From Flavobacterium phragmitis (GTDB lineage Bacteria > Bacteroidota > Bacteroidia > Flavobacteriales > Flavobacteriaceae): DNA of 64,000 nucleotides. The notes under the pieces were generated by a model that worked only from the letters and a program-made list of their open reading frames with translations, did no database searches and was not told the DNA's origin. Positions 54,002 to 62,808 of this stretch are shown here, piece by piece (the stretch's first letter is position 1; each line of letters starts with the position of its first letter). The translations under genes were made by a program, and so were the position numbers. The stretch is taken from NCBI RefSeq assembly GCF_900112575.1, contig NZ_FOMH01000003.1, forward strand, positions 62,001 through 126,000, given 5' to 3'.

Positions 54002-54238
54002 TTAAATCTCTTCGCCCATTTGTTTTAAAACCTCCATAGTTCTTTTGGCTTCGGCTTCATCAATAATTCCAATTGCTGCGCCTACATGAACCAAAAGATA
54101 ATCGCCTACTTTAGCTTCGGGAACTAAAGCTAAATTGACCTCTTTAATAATGCCTTCAAAAGAAACATTTCCAATTCTAAAAGTTTCATCAAGCTCTGCT
54201 GTCACTTTTTCAAGTCGGCCCGGAACTGCTAAACACAT
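54002..54238 (-). CDS. hypC: Hydrogenase maturation chaperone HypC
   Basis: A 78-residue chaperone beginning MCLAVPGRLEKV. The Cys exposed after removal of Met binds the Fe(CN)2CO unit together with HypD and delivers it to the large-subunit precursor. It has the HypC/HupF beta-barrel pattern (KVGDYLLVHVGAAIGIIDEAEAKRTME). The start is 2 bases after the hypB stop. Confidence 0.97.
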   Translation of the reverse strand: MCLAVPGRLEKVTAELDETFRIGNVSFEGIIKEVNLALVPEAKVGDYLLVHVGAAIGIIDEAEAKRTMEVLKQMGEEI

Positions 54239-54240
54239 AC

Positions 54241-55101
54241 TTATTTTTTTATAGATTGGGTTAAATAATCGTACCAGGCTGATAATCCTTCACCAGAAGT
54301 TGCCGAAACTTCAAAGAAAGTCAAATGCGGATTTACCTTTTTTGCATATTCTTTCAGTTTCTCCAAATCAAATTTCAAATACGGCAGTAAGTCAATTTTG
54401 TTGATAATACAGATTTGCGATCCCGAAAACATATCAGGATATTTTAGCGGTTTATCTTCGCCTTCTGTTACTGAAATGATAACAATTCGCTTCAATTCTC
54501 CTAAATCAAACATGGCAGGACAAACCAGATTTCCAACATTTTCAATCATCAAAACAGAATCCTGAACCGGTTTTAGTTCTTTTACTGCTCTTGATATCAT
54601 TTCGCTGTCTAAATGGCAACCTTTTCCTGTATTAATCTGAACTACGGGAACATTTAATTTATGAATCCTATCGGCATCATTTGTGGTCTGCTGGTCGCCT
54701 TCGATTACAGAAAAAGCAATTTTATCCTTTAAATCAGAAATAGTTCTCTCCAATAAAGAAGTTTTTCCGGAACCCGGCGAGCTTACCAAATTGACCGAAA
54801 AAATATTCAGAGCTTCAAAAAAACCTCTGTTTCTTTCGGCAGTAAGCTGGTTTTTATACAAAATATCTTTTTCAAGCTGTACTACGCTAATTTCATGAGA
54901 ATGTGAATGATTATGGAAATGATCATGATGGTGTTCGTGATCATCGTGATCATGGTCATGGTCAAAATGATGATCGTGGTGGTGGTCATGATTATGATCG
55001 TGAGTATGATAATGACCGGAATGAGAATGCAGCTGCTTCTCTCCTATTTTAGTAAACCTGATTTCATTTTCATCAGAACTGCAACCGCAAGTGGTACACA
55101 T
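54241..55101 (-). CDS. hypB: Nickel-inserting GTPase HypB with His-rich domain
   Basis: GTPase that delivers nickel to the hydrogenase large subunit with HypA. 286 residues: an N-terminal CTTCGC motif (high-affinity nickel site as in E. coli), a His-rich stretch at residues 25-69 with 24 histidines, and the GTPase domain with the P-loop SSPGSGKTSLLE, EGDQQTTNDADRI, and the base-specificity motif INKIDLLPY. The His-rich stretch suggests nickel storage, as in rhizobial HypB. It is preceded by hypA (7-base gap). Confidence 0.97.
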   Translation of the reverse strand: MCTTCGCSSDENEIRFTKIGEKQLHSHSGHYHTHDHNHDHHHDHHFDHDHDHDDHEHHHDHFHNHSHSHEISVVQLEKDILYKNQLTAERNRGFFEALNIFSVNLVSSPGSGKTSLLERTISDLKDKIAFSVIEGDQQTTNDADRIHKLNVPVVQINTGKGCHLDSEMISRAVKELKPVQDSVLMIENVGNLVCPAMFDLGELKRIVIISVTEGEDKPLKYPDMFSGSQICIINKIDLLPYLKFDLEKLKEYAKKVNPHLTFFEVSATSGEGLSAWYDYLTQSIKK

Positions 55102-55108
55102 AACTAAA

Positions 55109-55450
55109 CTATTTTATGATTATTTTCTTTATTTTTAATTCTTTGCCCGAGATTATTTCTTTAAACGGACTGTTGCAATTGGGGCAACTATCAAAAGTTT
55201 TTTCGATATGAAATTCGGTTTCACATTCGGCACAACGGGCTCGTCCGATTGGCTCTTCAACAAATAATTTTGTTTGCGCTAAAACATTTCCATTAATACA
55301 TTGTGGCCATACAAAATAAAAGGAATCCATTTCAACTCCTGATAATTTTCCTATTTCTAAATAAAGTTCCAAAACTGTTTTACCTTTTATTTTGTTTACT
55401 TCTTGCTGGACAATTTTAACAATAGAAGTAGCTACAGAAAGCTCATGCAT
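55109..55450 (-). CDS. hypA: Hydrogenase nickel chaperone HypA
   Basis: A 113-residue nickel metallochaperone. N-terminal MHELSVATSIV supplies the nickel ligand H2; a zinc site is formed by C73-AE-C76 and C89-PN-C92. Partner of HypB. First gene of the leftward hyp operon, starting 189 bp from the divergent hyaA. Confidence 0.96.
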   Translation of the reverse strand: MHELSVATSIVKIVQQEVNKIKGKTVLELYLEIGKLSGVEMDSFYFVWPQCINGNVLAQTKLFVEEPIGRARCAECETEFHIEKTFDSCPNCNSPFKEIISGKELKIKKIIIK

Positions 55451-55515
55451 ATTAACAGATTTTTAAAACATCGATTACAATCATTAAAAATACTTTACAT
55501 TATTCAAGAAAAACC

Positions 55516-55527
55516 TGATAATTATCA
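55516..55527. promoter_or_regulatory. Candidate Crp/Fnr-type operator TGATAATTATCA
   Basis: A perfect 12-base palindrome with the TGAT-N4-ATCA core of Fnr-type sites, in the hypA-hyaA intergenic region. Its centre lies about 40-42 bases upstream of the start predicted from the TAGTTTTG element at 55551, the class II activator position. It could serve both operons. Confidence 0.6.
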
Positions 55528-55550
55528 TCTTTAAAAAACAATTGTTTAAA

Positions 55551-55558
55551 TAGTTTTG
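55551..55558 (+). promoter_or_regulatory. Bacteroidota -7 element of the hydrogenase operon (TAGTTTTG)
   Basis: An exact TAnnTTTG match, giving a predicted start near 55562 and a leader of about 78 bases before the hyaA ATG. No good -33 TTG is present at normal spacing, which fits an activator-dependent promoter. Confidence 0.6.
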
Positions 55559-55639
55559 AAATACATTTTAACTAGCAAATAGTATTCGTTCTTTAATTAA
55601 TTTTCAAATAAAGCCAAACTTTCTTAAAATATAATCAGC

Positions 55640-56767
55640 ATGAAAAGTAAAGATAAAGTGAATGAGACCTATTACACCAGCATTGAAAGACAAGGCTATA
55701 ATAGAAGAGATTTTTTAAAATTTGTGGCTTATATTGGAGCTTACATGGGCGTACAAAGTTCTGCGATTGGCCAAATTACCAAAGCGCTTGAAACCACGCC
55801 GCGTCTCCCTGTAATCTGGGAGCATTTTCAGGAATGCACCTGTTGCAGTGAGTCGTTTATACGATCAGACCACCCAATTGTAGCCGATATTATTTTAGAT
55901 AAAATCTCTTTAGATTATACTTTAACACTTATGGCTGCTTCCGGACATCAGGCCGAAGCTGCAAAAAAAGCGACTATGGACAAATACAAAGGAGAATATA
56001 TTCTTTGTGTTGAAGGTTCTGTACCAATAGGTGCTGATGGAAATTACTGTTGTATAGGTGGACGAAGTGCTGTCGATATTTTGAAAGAATCTGCTGCTGG
56101 AGCAAAAGCTATTATTGCTTGGGGAAGCTGTGCTACAACAGGTTGTGTACAAGCGGCAAAACCAAATCCTACGGGAGCTGTGCCTATCAACAAAATTATT
56201 ACAGATAAACCAATAATAAATGTTCCGGGCTGTCCGCCAATTGGAGAAGTTATGGCTGGAATTATAGTACACGTTGTAGCATTTGGAAAATTACCAGAAT
56301 TAGACAGTGCTGGTCGTCCAAAAGCTTTTTATTCTAAAAGAGTTCACGATAGCTGTTATCGAAGACCTTATTTTGATGCAGGATTATTTGCCGAAAATTT
56401 TGATGACGAAAACGCTAAAAAAGGATATTGCTTATATAAAGTAGGTTGTAAAGGGCCAAGTACTTACAATGCTTGTGGCAATATGAAATGGAATGGCGGT
56501 GTCAGTTATCCAATTCAATCTGGTCACGGTTGTTTGGGCTGTAGTGCCAAAGACTTTTGGGATGCAGGAAGTTTTTACAGCAGAGATGCTTCTGTAAATG
56601 CTGGTAGCATTGAAGGAAATGCGGATACTTTGGGTAAAATCGCTCTTGGAGGCGTAGCCGCAGGTATTGGAACTCATGCTATTCTTTCAAACATATCAAA
56701 AAGAAAAGAATTAAAAAATAGAATTACTCAGGCAACTGAAAATGAGAAACATTTAGACGATTTATAA
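55640..56767 (+). CDS. hyaA: [NiFe] hydrogenase small subunit, O2-tolerant type
   Basis: Electron-transfer subunit carrying three Fe-S clusters. 375 residues: an N-terminal twin-arginine signal with R22-R23-DFLKF, then the proximal cluster ligands C66, C68, C69, C164, C169 and C198. C68 and C169 are the two extra cysteines (ECTCCSES; WGSCATTGC) that mark the [4Fe-3S] cluster of O2-tolerant enzymes; standard enzymes have glycine there. Further ligands: H236/C239/C264/C270 and C279/C298/C301. A C-terminal helix (about 331-349) anchors it in the membrane. Exported folded with the large subunit. Confidence 0.97.
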   Translation: MKSKDKVNETYYTSIERQGYNRRDFLKFVAYIGAYMGVQSSAIGQITKALETTPRLPVIWEHFQECTCCSESFIRSDHPIVADIILDKISLDYTLTLMAASGHQAEAAKKATMDKYKGEYILCVEGSVPIGADGNYCCIGGRSAVDILKESAAGAKAIIAWGSCATTGCVQAAKPNPTGAVPINKIITDKPIINVPGCPPIGEVMAGIIVHVVAFGKLPELDSAGRPKAFYSKRVHDSCYRRPYFDAGLFAENFDDENAKKGYCLYKVGCKGPSTYNACGNMKWNGGVSYPIQSGHGCLGCSAKDFWDAGSFYSRDASVNAGSIEGNADTLGKIALGGVAAGIGTHAILSNISKRKELKNRITQATENEKHLDDL

Positions 56768-56783
56768 GCTAAAAAGAGATAAA

Positions 56784-58520
56784 ATGGCAAAGAGAATAGT
56801 TGTTGACCCTATTACCAGAATAGAAGGGCATTTAAGAGCCGAAGTAGAAATATCAGACGGTACAATCCAAGAAGCATTCCTATCATCAACAATGGTTAGA
56901 GGGCTGGAAAATATCGTGAAAGACAGAAACCCTAAAGATGTTTGGGCATTTGTACAAAGAACCTGCGGAGTTTGTACGGCAACCCATGCCACAGCATCTG
57001 TAAGGGCAGTTGAAGATGCACTTGGAATTGTTGTTCCTCCCAATGCAGAAATTGTTAGAAATCTAATGCTTGGGGCATTGTATATACATGACCACGTTGT
57101 ACATTTTTATCATTTACATGCCTTCGACTGGGTTGATGTCGTAAGTGGTTTAAATGCTGATCCTGTAAAAACGTCACAATTAGCACAATCAATTTCAAAT
57201 TGGCCAAAAAGTTCACCAGGCTATTTTTCTGACTTACAAAAGAGATTGAAAAGATTTGTCTCCAGTGGTCAATTAGGAATTTTTGCTAATGGCTATTGGG
57301 GACATCCTCAAATGAAATTGCCTCCCGAAGCGAATTTAATGGCTACAGCACATTATCTTGAAGCGCTGGAATGGCAAAAAGAAATTGTAAAAGTGCATGC
57401 TATTTTTGGCGGTAAAAATCCGCATCCTAATTTTTTGGTTGGAGGAATGGCATGCTCTATAAATCTCGATGACGCAAGCGGTTTAAATGCTGAGAGACTT
57501 GCTTTTGTGAGACAATTGCTAGAAGAGGGAAAACGTTTTGTAGAACAAGTTTATCTTCCTGATGTTCTTACTATCGCTGGTTTTTATAAAGATTGGGGAG
57601 CTATTGGGGGTTTTCATAATTTTATGACATTTGGTGATTTCCCTACTCAAGGGCATAATAATACGAACAACAATACTTTTAAATTTCCCGCTGGAGTTAT
57701 TTTAAATAAAGACCTGACAAAAGTCCATGATTTAGATTTAAGAAATCTTAAAACCGTTGAAGAATATGTAAATAATTCCTGGTATGATTATGAGGGCGAC
57801 GGAAACTTAGGTAAACAACCTTGGTCTGGAGAAACTAAAATAAATTATACAGGACCAAAACCGCCTTACACACATTTAAATGTTGACGAAAAATACAGTT
57901 TCATCAAAACACCAAGATGGAAAGGTCATGCAATGGAAGTTGGTCCACTGGCAAGAATGCTGGTTGGCTATGCCTCAGGAAGAGAAGAATTTAAAGAAAT
58001 AGTCGATTCAACCTTATCAAAACTTCAAGTTCCTGTTGGGGCACTATTCTCTACTTTAGGAAGAACGGCCACCAGAGCCTTAGAATCACAATTGGTTGCC
58101 AATTGGAATTTAGAATTTTTTGATAATTTGATTGATAATATCAAAAAAGGTGATACTAAAATGGCTAACATGGAAAAATGGGAAACCTCAACCTGGCCAA
58201 AAGAAGCACAAGGAGTTGGTCTTGTAGAAGCACCAAGAGGAGCCCTAAGCCACTGGATTGTAATAAAAGATGCCAAAGTTGCCAACTATCAGCAAGTGGT
58301 TCCTTCAACATGGAATGCTTCTCCGAGAGATCCTAAAGGACAAAGGTCTCCTTATGAAAGTACCTTAATTAATACACCTGTTGCCAACCCCGAATTGCCT
58401 CTTGAAATTATTAGAACCATACATTCCTTTGATCCTTGCATCGCCTGCGCAGTGCATTTATATGATGAAAATGGCGATATCATTAAAGAAATAAATGACA
58501 TAACAATCTGCACCGTTTAA
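56784..58520 (+). CDS. hyaB: [NiFe] hydrogenase large subunit
   Basis: Catalytic subunit that splits H2 at the NiFe(CN)2CO centre. 578 residues with the N-terminal nickel ligands in R59-T-C61-G-V-C64 and the C-terminal ligands in D550-P-C552-IA-C555-AV-H558. The 20 residues after H558 are the maturation peptide removed by HyaD once nickel is in place. The protein has no signal peptide of its own and rides on the Tat signal of HyaA. It starts 16 bases after hyaA. Length is typical for group 1 enzymes. Confidence 0.98.
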   Translation: MAKRIVVDPITRIEGHLRAEVEISDGTIQEAFLSSTMVRGLENIVKDRNPKDVWAFVQRTCGVCTATHATASVRAVEDALGIVVPPNAEIVRNLMLGALYIHDHVVHFYHLHAFDWVDVVSGLNADPVKTSQLAQSISNWPKSSPGYFSDLQKRLKRFVSSGQLGIFANGYWGHPQMKLPPEANLMATAHYLEALEWQKEIVKVHAIFGGKNPHPNFLVGGMACSINLDDASGLNAERLAFVRQLLEEGKRFVEQVYLPDVLTIAGFYKDWGAIGGFHNFMTFGDFPTQGHNNTNNNTFKFPAGVILNKDLTKVHDLDLRNLKTVEEYVNNSWYDYEGDGNLGKQPWSGETKINYTGPKPPYTHLNVDEKYSFIKTPRWKGHAMEVGPLARMLVGYASGREEFKEIVDSTLSKLQVPVGALFSTLGRTATRALESQLVANWNLEFFDNLIDNIKKGDTKMANMEKWETSTWPKEAQGVGLVEAPRGALSHWIVIKDAKVANYQQVVPSTWNASPRDPKGQRSPYESTLINTPVANPELPLEIIRTIHSFDPCIACAVHLYDENGDIIKEINDITICTV

Positions 58521-58535
58521 TTTAAATTGAACAAA

Positions 58536-59306
58536 ATGCCAACAAAAACTAATGATTATAAAAGAGCTTACATCTGGCAATTGCCCATACGAATTTTTCA
58601 TTGGGTAAATGCTTGGGCTATTACCGGATTGGTAATTACTGGATTTATTATTGGAGATCCACCAGGAATTATATCAAATAAGGAAGCTTCAGGACAATTT
58701 TGGTTTGGATACATTCGTGAAATTCATTTCATCTGTGCCTACTTATTGATTGCTGTTATGCTTTTAAGGGTTTATTTTGCTTTTAAAGGAAATAAATATG
58801 CAAACTGGCGTGTTTTTTTTCCTTTCAAAAAAGAAGGATTCAAAAGAATGTGGCATGTCATTAAATATGATATTTTTTTACAGAATGAAGAAACACAAGG
58901 TTCTCCAACGGGAGCTGTCGGTCATAACAGTGTTGCGGCGGCCTCCTATTTATTCATGTTTTTAATGGCCCTTATTATGATTGCAACTGGCTTTGCAATG
59001 TATGCTCCTAATGCCACATGGTTTTTACCAAAAATGTTTGACTGGGTTGTAACTTTAGTTGGAGGTGATTTTAATGTTAGGATTATTCATCATTTTGTTT
59101 CCTGGACTTTCATTCTTTTTGCAATAGTTCACATTTATTTAGTATTCTTTCATGATTGGTTAGAGGGCTTAGGAGAGACATCAGCAATGGTAAGCGGTTA
59201 TAAATTTGTTCGAACCGAAAGAGTAAAAAAAGAACAAGAGGAAAATAAACTTTCTGAAATTGAACTGACAAATCAAAATTCTACACAGATAAAAGATATC
59301 AACTAA
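58536..59306 (+). CDS. hyaC: Hydrogenase b-type cytochrome subunit
   Basis: A 256-residue inner-membrane dihaem cytochrome b that anchors the hydrogenase and passes electrons to quinone. Four main transmembrane helices carry histidines at RIFHWVNAW, REIHFICAYLL and HHFVSWTFILFAIVHIYL. The ATG at 58536 is chosen over a TTG at 58527 because MPTKTNDYKRAYIWQLPIRIFHW matches the usual HupC start. The C-terminal tail is charged and cytoplasmic. Directly follows hyaB. Confidence 0.95.
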   Translation: MPTKTNDYKRAYIWQLPIRIFHWVNAWAITGLVITGFIIGDPPGIISNKEASGQFWFGYIREIHFICAYLLIAVMLLRVYFAFKGNKYANWRVFFPFKKEGFKRMWHVIKYDIFLQNEETQGSPTGAVGHNSVAAASYLFMFLMALIMIATGFAMYAPNATWFLPKMFDWVVTLVGGDFNVRIIHHFVSWTFILFAIVHIYLVFFHDWLEGLGETSAMVSGYKFVRTERVKKEQEENKLSEIELTNQNSTQIKDIN

Positions 59307-59312
59307 AAAAAT

Positions 59313-59819
59313 ATGGAAGTAGCAGTCAGCACAAGAAAAATAGACGAATTTCATTCTGATGGAAATACTATTTTAATACTCGGAATAGGGAATTATTTAA
59401 TGGGAGATGAAGGTGTCGGTGTGCATTTTATAAACAGGATAGATAAAACCCAATTCCCAGAAGGCATTTCTTTTATAGATGGCGGAACTGGTGGTTTTAC
59501 TTTAATTCCTTACATAGAAAATCATCAGAAAGTAATTATTGTAGATGCCACAATGGATGGCAAAGAAGAAGGAACTATTTCACTTTTGAAACCACGTTTT
59601 TCAGAAGATTTCCCCATTTCGTTAAGTGGACACAATTTTGGCCTTAAAGATATGGTCGAAATCTTGTCTATGCTCGATACCATGCCTGAAATCTATTTAT
59701 ACACCATTACCATTTTAAAAATGGAGCCAATGTGCATGCAACTTTCACCAAAAGTAGAAGCTTCAATAGAAAAAGTAACTGCAGAAATTATACAACAGAT
59801 AGAAAGATTTAAAAACTAA
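59313..59819 (+). CDS. hyaD: Hydrogenase maturation endopeptidase
   Basis: HybD/HupD-type protease that removes the C-terminal peptide of the large subunit after nickel insertion. 168 residues with GIGNYLMGDEGVG and the three nickel-recognition residues E33, D78 and H107. An 18-residue N-terminal extension precedes the core; an internal start is possible but no better candidate is seen. It lies 6 bases after hyaC and 3 bases before hypF. Confidence 0.95.
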   Translation: MEVAVSTRKIDEFHSDGNTILILGIGNYLMGDEGVGVHFINRIDKTQFPEGISFIDGGTGGFTLIPYIENHQKVIIVDATMDGKEEGTISLLKPRFSEDFPISLSGHNFGLKDMVEILSMLDTMPEIYLYTITILKMEPMCMQLSPKVEASIEKVTAEIIQQIERFKN

Positions 59820-59822
59820 AAA

Positions 59823-62105
59823 TTGCTTTTTTTGACGCCAACATTTCAAATAACCATTTCAGGCATTGTACAAGGTGTTGGTTTCCGGCCTTTTGTGTAC
59901 AATTTAGCAAATCAATTCAACATAAAAGGATATGTTTGCAATAATGAGGCTGGTGTTGTCATAATTGTTCAAAAAGAGAAAAAAATAATAGACGAATTCA
60001 TTTTTGATATAAAAAAAAGACATGCTAAAAAAGCTAAAATTAATACCATCCAAATCGAGGAAATCCAAATCGAGGAAAGATTTGACCTTTTTTTTATCAA
60101 ACAACCAGAAAAAGGAATTTCAATCAATGCACCTTTAACTCCCGATTTCGCCATCTGTAAAAACTGTAAAGAAGAGATTTTAGACCCGGAAAATATTCGT
60201 TACTACTACCCTTTTATTAGTTGCACTTCATGCGGACCACGCTATGCTATTGCTGAAAAATTTCCTTTTGAAAGAGAAAATACAAGTATGAACACTTTTA
60301 AAATGTGCAAAACTTGCCTGGAAGAATACAACAATCCTGAAGATATTCGCTTTCATTCTCAAACCAATTCATGTCCGGAATGTGGAATTCAAATCACCTT
60401 TACAGATAATAATGGAACCCTTACTTACGGAACAAACAAAGAAATTTTTGAATTTGTTTCGGAAAAATTAAATGAAGGAAAAATTATTGCCCTAAAAAAT
60501 ACTTCTGGTTATTTGCTTCTTTGTGATGCCACAAATGCCAAAACTGTTCAGGAATTACGAAATCGAAAAAAGCGTTTAACAAAACCTTTTGCCGTATTAT
60601 TTCGCGATTTTAAACAAATTAAAAAACATTTATTTTGTCATAAAACCGAAAAAAAATGGCTAAAATCAACTCAGGCGCCCATTGCAATTTTGCCTCTGAA
60701 AAATCAAAAAGATTTGGCAATAAACCAGATTGCTCCAAACATGAAAACTATCGGAGCAATGTTGCCCAATTCAGGAATGTTGTATTTAATTTCTAATGAA
60801 TTTCAAAAGCCTTTGGTCGCAACGAGTGGTAATTTTAATGGTTCGGCTCTTTTTTCTGATCAAGATGAAGCTGTTGCATCATTAAATTCTATAGCCGATT
60901 ATTTTTTACATCATAACTTAGAAATTCAAAATTCGCAAGATGATTCGGTCATTCGCTTTTCGGGAAAACATAAGCAAAAAATTATTTTAAGAAGCGCACG
61001 AGGTTTTGCTCCAAATCTGGATTCTACTTGTCTGGAAAAAACCTCTGAAAAAATACTCTGTTTGGGTGCGTCTTTAAAAAATACGATTACCATCACTTCA
61101 AATCAGCAAATTTACAAGAGTGAATATATTGGTAATTTATTTAATTATGATGCTTACAAACGGTTTGAAAGGAAGATAAAAAACTATCAGCGCTTTTTTG
61201 ATTTTGTTCCAAAAACCATTGTTTATGACCAACATCCAAATTACGAAAACAACAAAATTGTTTCTGAATTTTTAAAGGAAGATTCAGCCTTAAACACTAT
61301 AAAAATTCAGCATCATGAAGCTCATTTTGCTGCAATTTTGAGCGAAAAAAAACTTTGGAAAAAATCAAAAGTATTAGGCGTTATCTGGGACGGAACGGGT
61401 TTTGGAAGCGAAAACCAAATATATGGCGGAGAGTTTTTTACATATAATAACAGCCAAATTACCAGAATAGGACATCTGGAATATTATCCTTGGATTTTAG
61501 GAGATAAAATGCCCAAAAACCCTAAAATGACAGCACTTTCTATCTGCGAAAATGATACTTATTTTCGACAATACTTTAGTCAAAATGAATTGAAAATTTA
61601 TCCAAACCTCATTAAAAAGAGCGCTATAAAAACATCTTCAATGGGAAGATTAGTCGATGCGGTGGCTTTTACACTGGGCTTCCGAGAAGTCGTTTCGTTT
61701 GAAGGTGAAACCGGTATGTATCTGGAAAATCTGGCTCAAAAAGCATTTAATAAACCAAACTTAAAATTAAAGGATTATCTGAAAAACGAAAACATAACTA
61801 CTATAATCCCGACAAAAGAACTTTTACTGCAAATTGTTAAAGCTGTCGAAAAGAATACTAAACCAGAAAAAGTGGCTTTAGACTTTCATTACACTTTGGT
61901 AAAGTGCATTGAAAAAGTCGCTTTATTTTCAAAATCAAAAGAAATTGCTTTTAGCGGAGGCGTTTTTCAAAACTCGGTACTGGCTGATTTAATCATAGAT
62001 CACCTGAAACCAAATTACAAATTACATTTTCATGAAATACTTTCTCCAAATGACGAAAACATCTCATTTGGACAGCTCAATCATTATTTACACCTAAAAA
62101 AATAA
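59823..62105 (+). CDS. hypF: Carbamoyltransferase HypF
   Basis: Makes the carbamoyl group for HypE from carbamoyl phosphate and ATP. 760 residues: an acylphosphatase domain (GIVQGVGFRPFVYN), two zinc fingers (C112/C115/C134/C137 and C162/C165/C184/C187), a YrdC-like domain (about 205-385) and a Kae1/carbamoyltransferase domain with HHEAHFAAIL and FSGGVFQNSVL. There is no ATG: the start is TTG at 59823 (or TTG at 59832), 3 bases after hyaD, suggesting translational coupling and possibly low output. Confidence 0.96.
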   Translation: MLFLTPTFQITISGIVQGVGFRPFVYNLANQFNIKGYVCNNEAGVVIIVQKEKKIIDEFIFDIKKRHAKKAKINTIQIEEIQIEERFDLFFIKQPEKGISINAPLTPDFAICKNCKEEILDPENIRYYYPFISCTSCGPRYAIAEKFPFERENTSMNTFKMCKTCLEEYNNPEDIRFHSQTNSCPECGIQITFTDNNGTLTYGTNKEIFEFVSEKLNEGKIIALKNTSGYLLLCDATNAKTVQELRNRKKRLTKPFAVLFRDFKQIKKHLFCHKTEKKWLKSTQAPIAILPLKNQKDLAINQIAPNMKTIGAMLPNSGMLYLISNEFQKPLVATSGNFNGSALFSDQDEAVASLNSIADYFLHHNLEIQNSQDDSVIRFSGKHKQKIILRSARGFAPNLDSTCLEKTSEKILCLGASLKNTITITSNQQIYKSEYIGNLFNYDAYKRFERKIKNYQRFFDFVPKTIVYDQHPNYENNKIVSEFLKEDSALNTIKIQHHEAHFAAILSEKKLWKKSKVLGVIWDGTGFGSENQIYGGEFFTYNNSQITRIGHLEYYPWILGDKMPKNPKMTALSICENDTYFRQYFSQNELKIYPNLIKKSAIKTSSMGRLVDAVAFTLGFREVVSFEGETGMYLENLAQKAFNKPNLKLKDYLKNENITTIIPTKELLLQIVKAVEKNTKPEKVALDFHYTLVKCIEKVALFSKSKEIAFSGGVFQNSVLADLIIDHLKPNYKLHFHEILSPNDENISFGQLNHYLHLKK

Positions 62106-62108
62106 ACT

Positions 62109-62735
62109 ATGGATATTCTTGAATTATTAGGACACATTGGTAAAACCGAAGAAAAAGATAAAATTTCTTATTCAGCTGGAGTAGTAATGGCTTTAAGTTT
62201 GAAAGATATTGGATTTGAAGAAATAAAATATGAAGATTATGTAGACGGAATGAAATCTATTTTTGAAAAAACTACAGAAAAAATTTCTCCAAAACGTTCT
62301 ATTGAAATTTTTAATAATTATGTAGCGCTTCTTCAGGAAGAGTTAAAAGTTAAAAATGCAGAAATTGGAACTGCCTTTTTAGCAAAAAATGCTTCTAAAG
62401 AAAATATTATTTCATTGCCAAGCGGTTTACAATATGAAGTTTTAACGGAAGGAAATGGTAAAAAACCAAAAATTACCGATACCGTAAATGTTATCTATGA
62501 AGGTTATTTAATAAATAAAAATGTCTTTGATTCCACCAAAGACACAGGCCCTCAAAAAATGAGAGTTTTACAGACCATTAAAGGCTGGCAGGAAGCCCTG
62601 CAATTGATGCCCGAAGGTTCGCGCTGGAAAATTTATATTCCTCATCATTTAGCTTATGCCGAAATGGGAGCCCCACCAATAATTCAGCCCAATTCAACTT
62701 TGATATTCATTATTGAACTTCTAAATATTATTTAA
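62109..62735 (+). CDS. Cytoplasmic FKBP-type peptidyl-prolyl isomerase (FklB/Mip-like)
   Basis: A 208-residue protein with an N-terminal helical FKBP_N dimerisation domain (about 1-100) and an FKBP domain (about 105-208): VNVIYEGYLINKNVFDSTKDTG, IKGWQEALQLMPEGSRWKIYIP and AYAEMGAPPIIQPNSTLIFIIELL. It has no signal peptide, unlike secreted Mip proteins. It lies 3 bases after hypF and upstream of hypD, inside the maturation operon. In E. coli the FKBP SlyD aids nickel delivery with HypB, so a comparable folding role for hydrogenase is plausible. It lacks SlyD's His-rich tail. Confidence 0.9.
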   Translation: MDILELLGHIGKTEEKDKISYSAGVVMALSLKDIGFEEIKYEDYVDGMKSIFEKTTEKISPKRSIEIFNNYVALLQEELKVKNAEIGTAFLAKNASKENIISLPSGLQYEVLTEGNGKKPKITDTVNVIYEGYLINKNVFDSTKDTGPQKMRVLQTIKGWQEALQLMPEGSRWKIYIPHHLAYAEMGAPPIIQPNSTLIFIIELLNII

Positions 62736-62808
62736 GAGCCATATATATAAAAACTATTTCCATGAAAACTGTTTTAGCCTAAAGTAGTTTATGCGCAAAA
62801 ATTAAAAA

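Noticed and set aside
54907-55107. A Met/Ile/Val-rich plus-strand ORF
   Set aside because: The antisense of the His-rich stretch of hypB; cat/gat repeats read backwards give ATG-rich nonsense.
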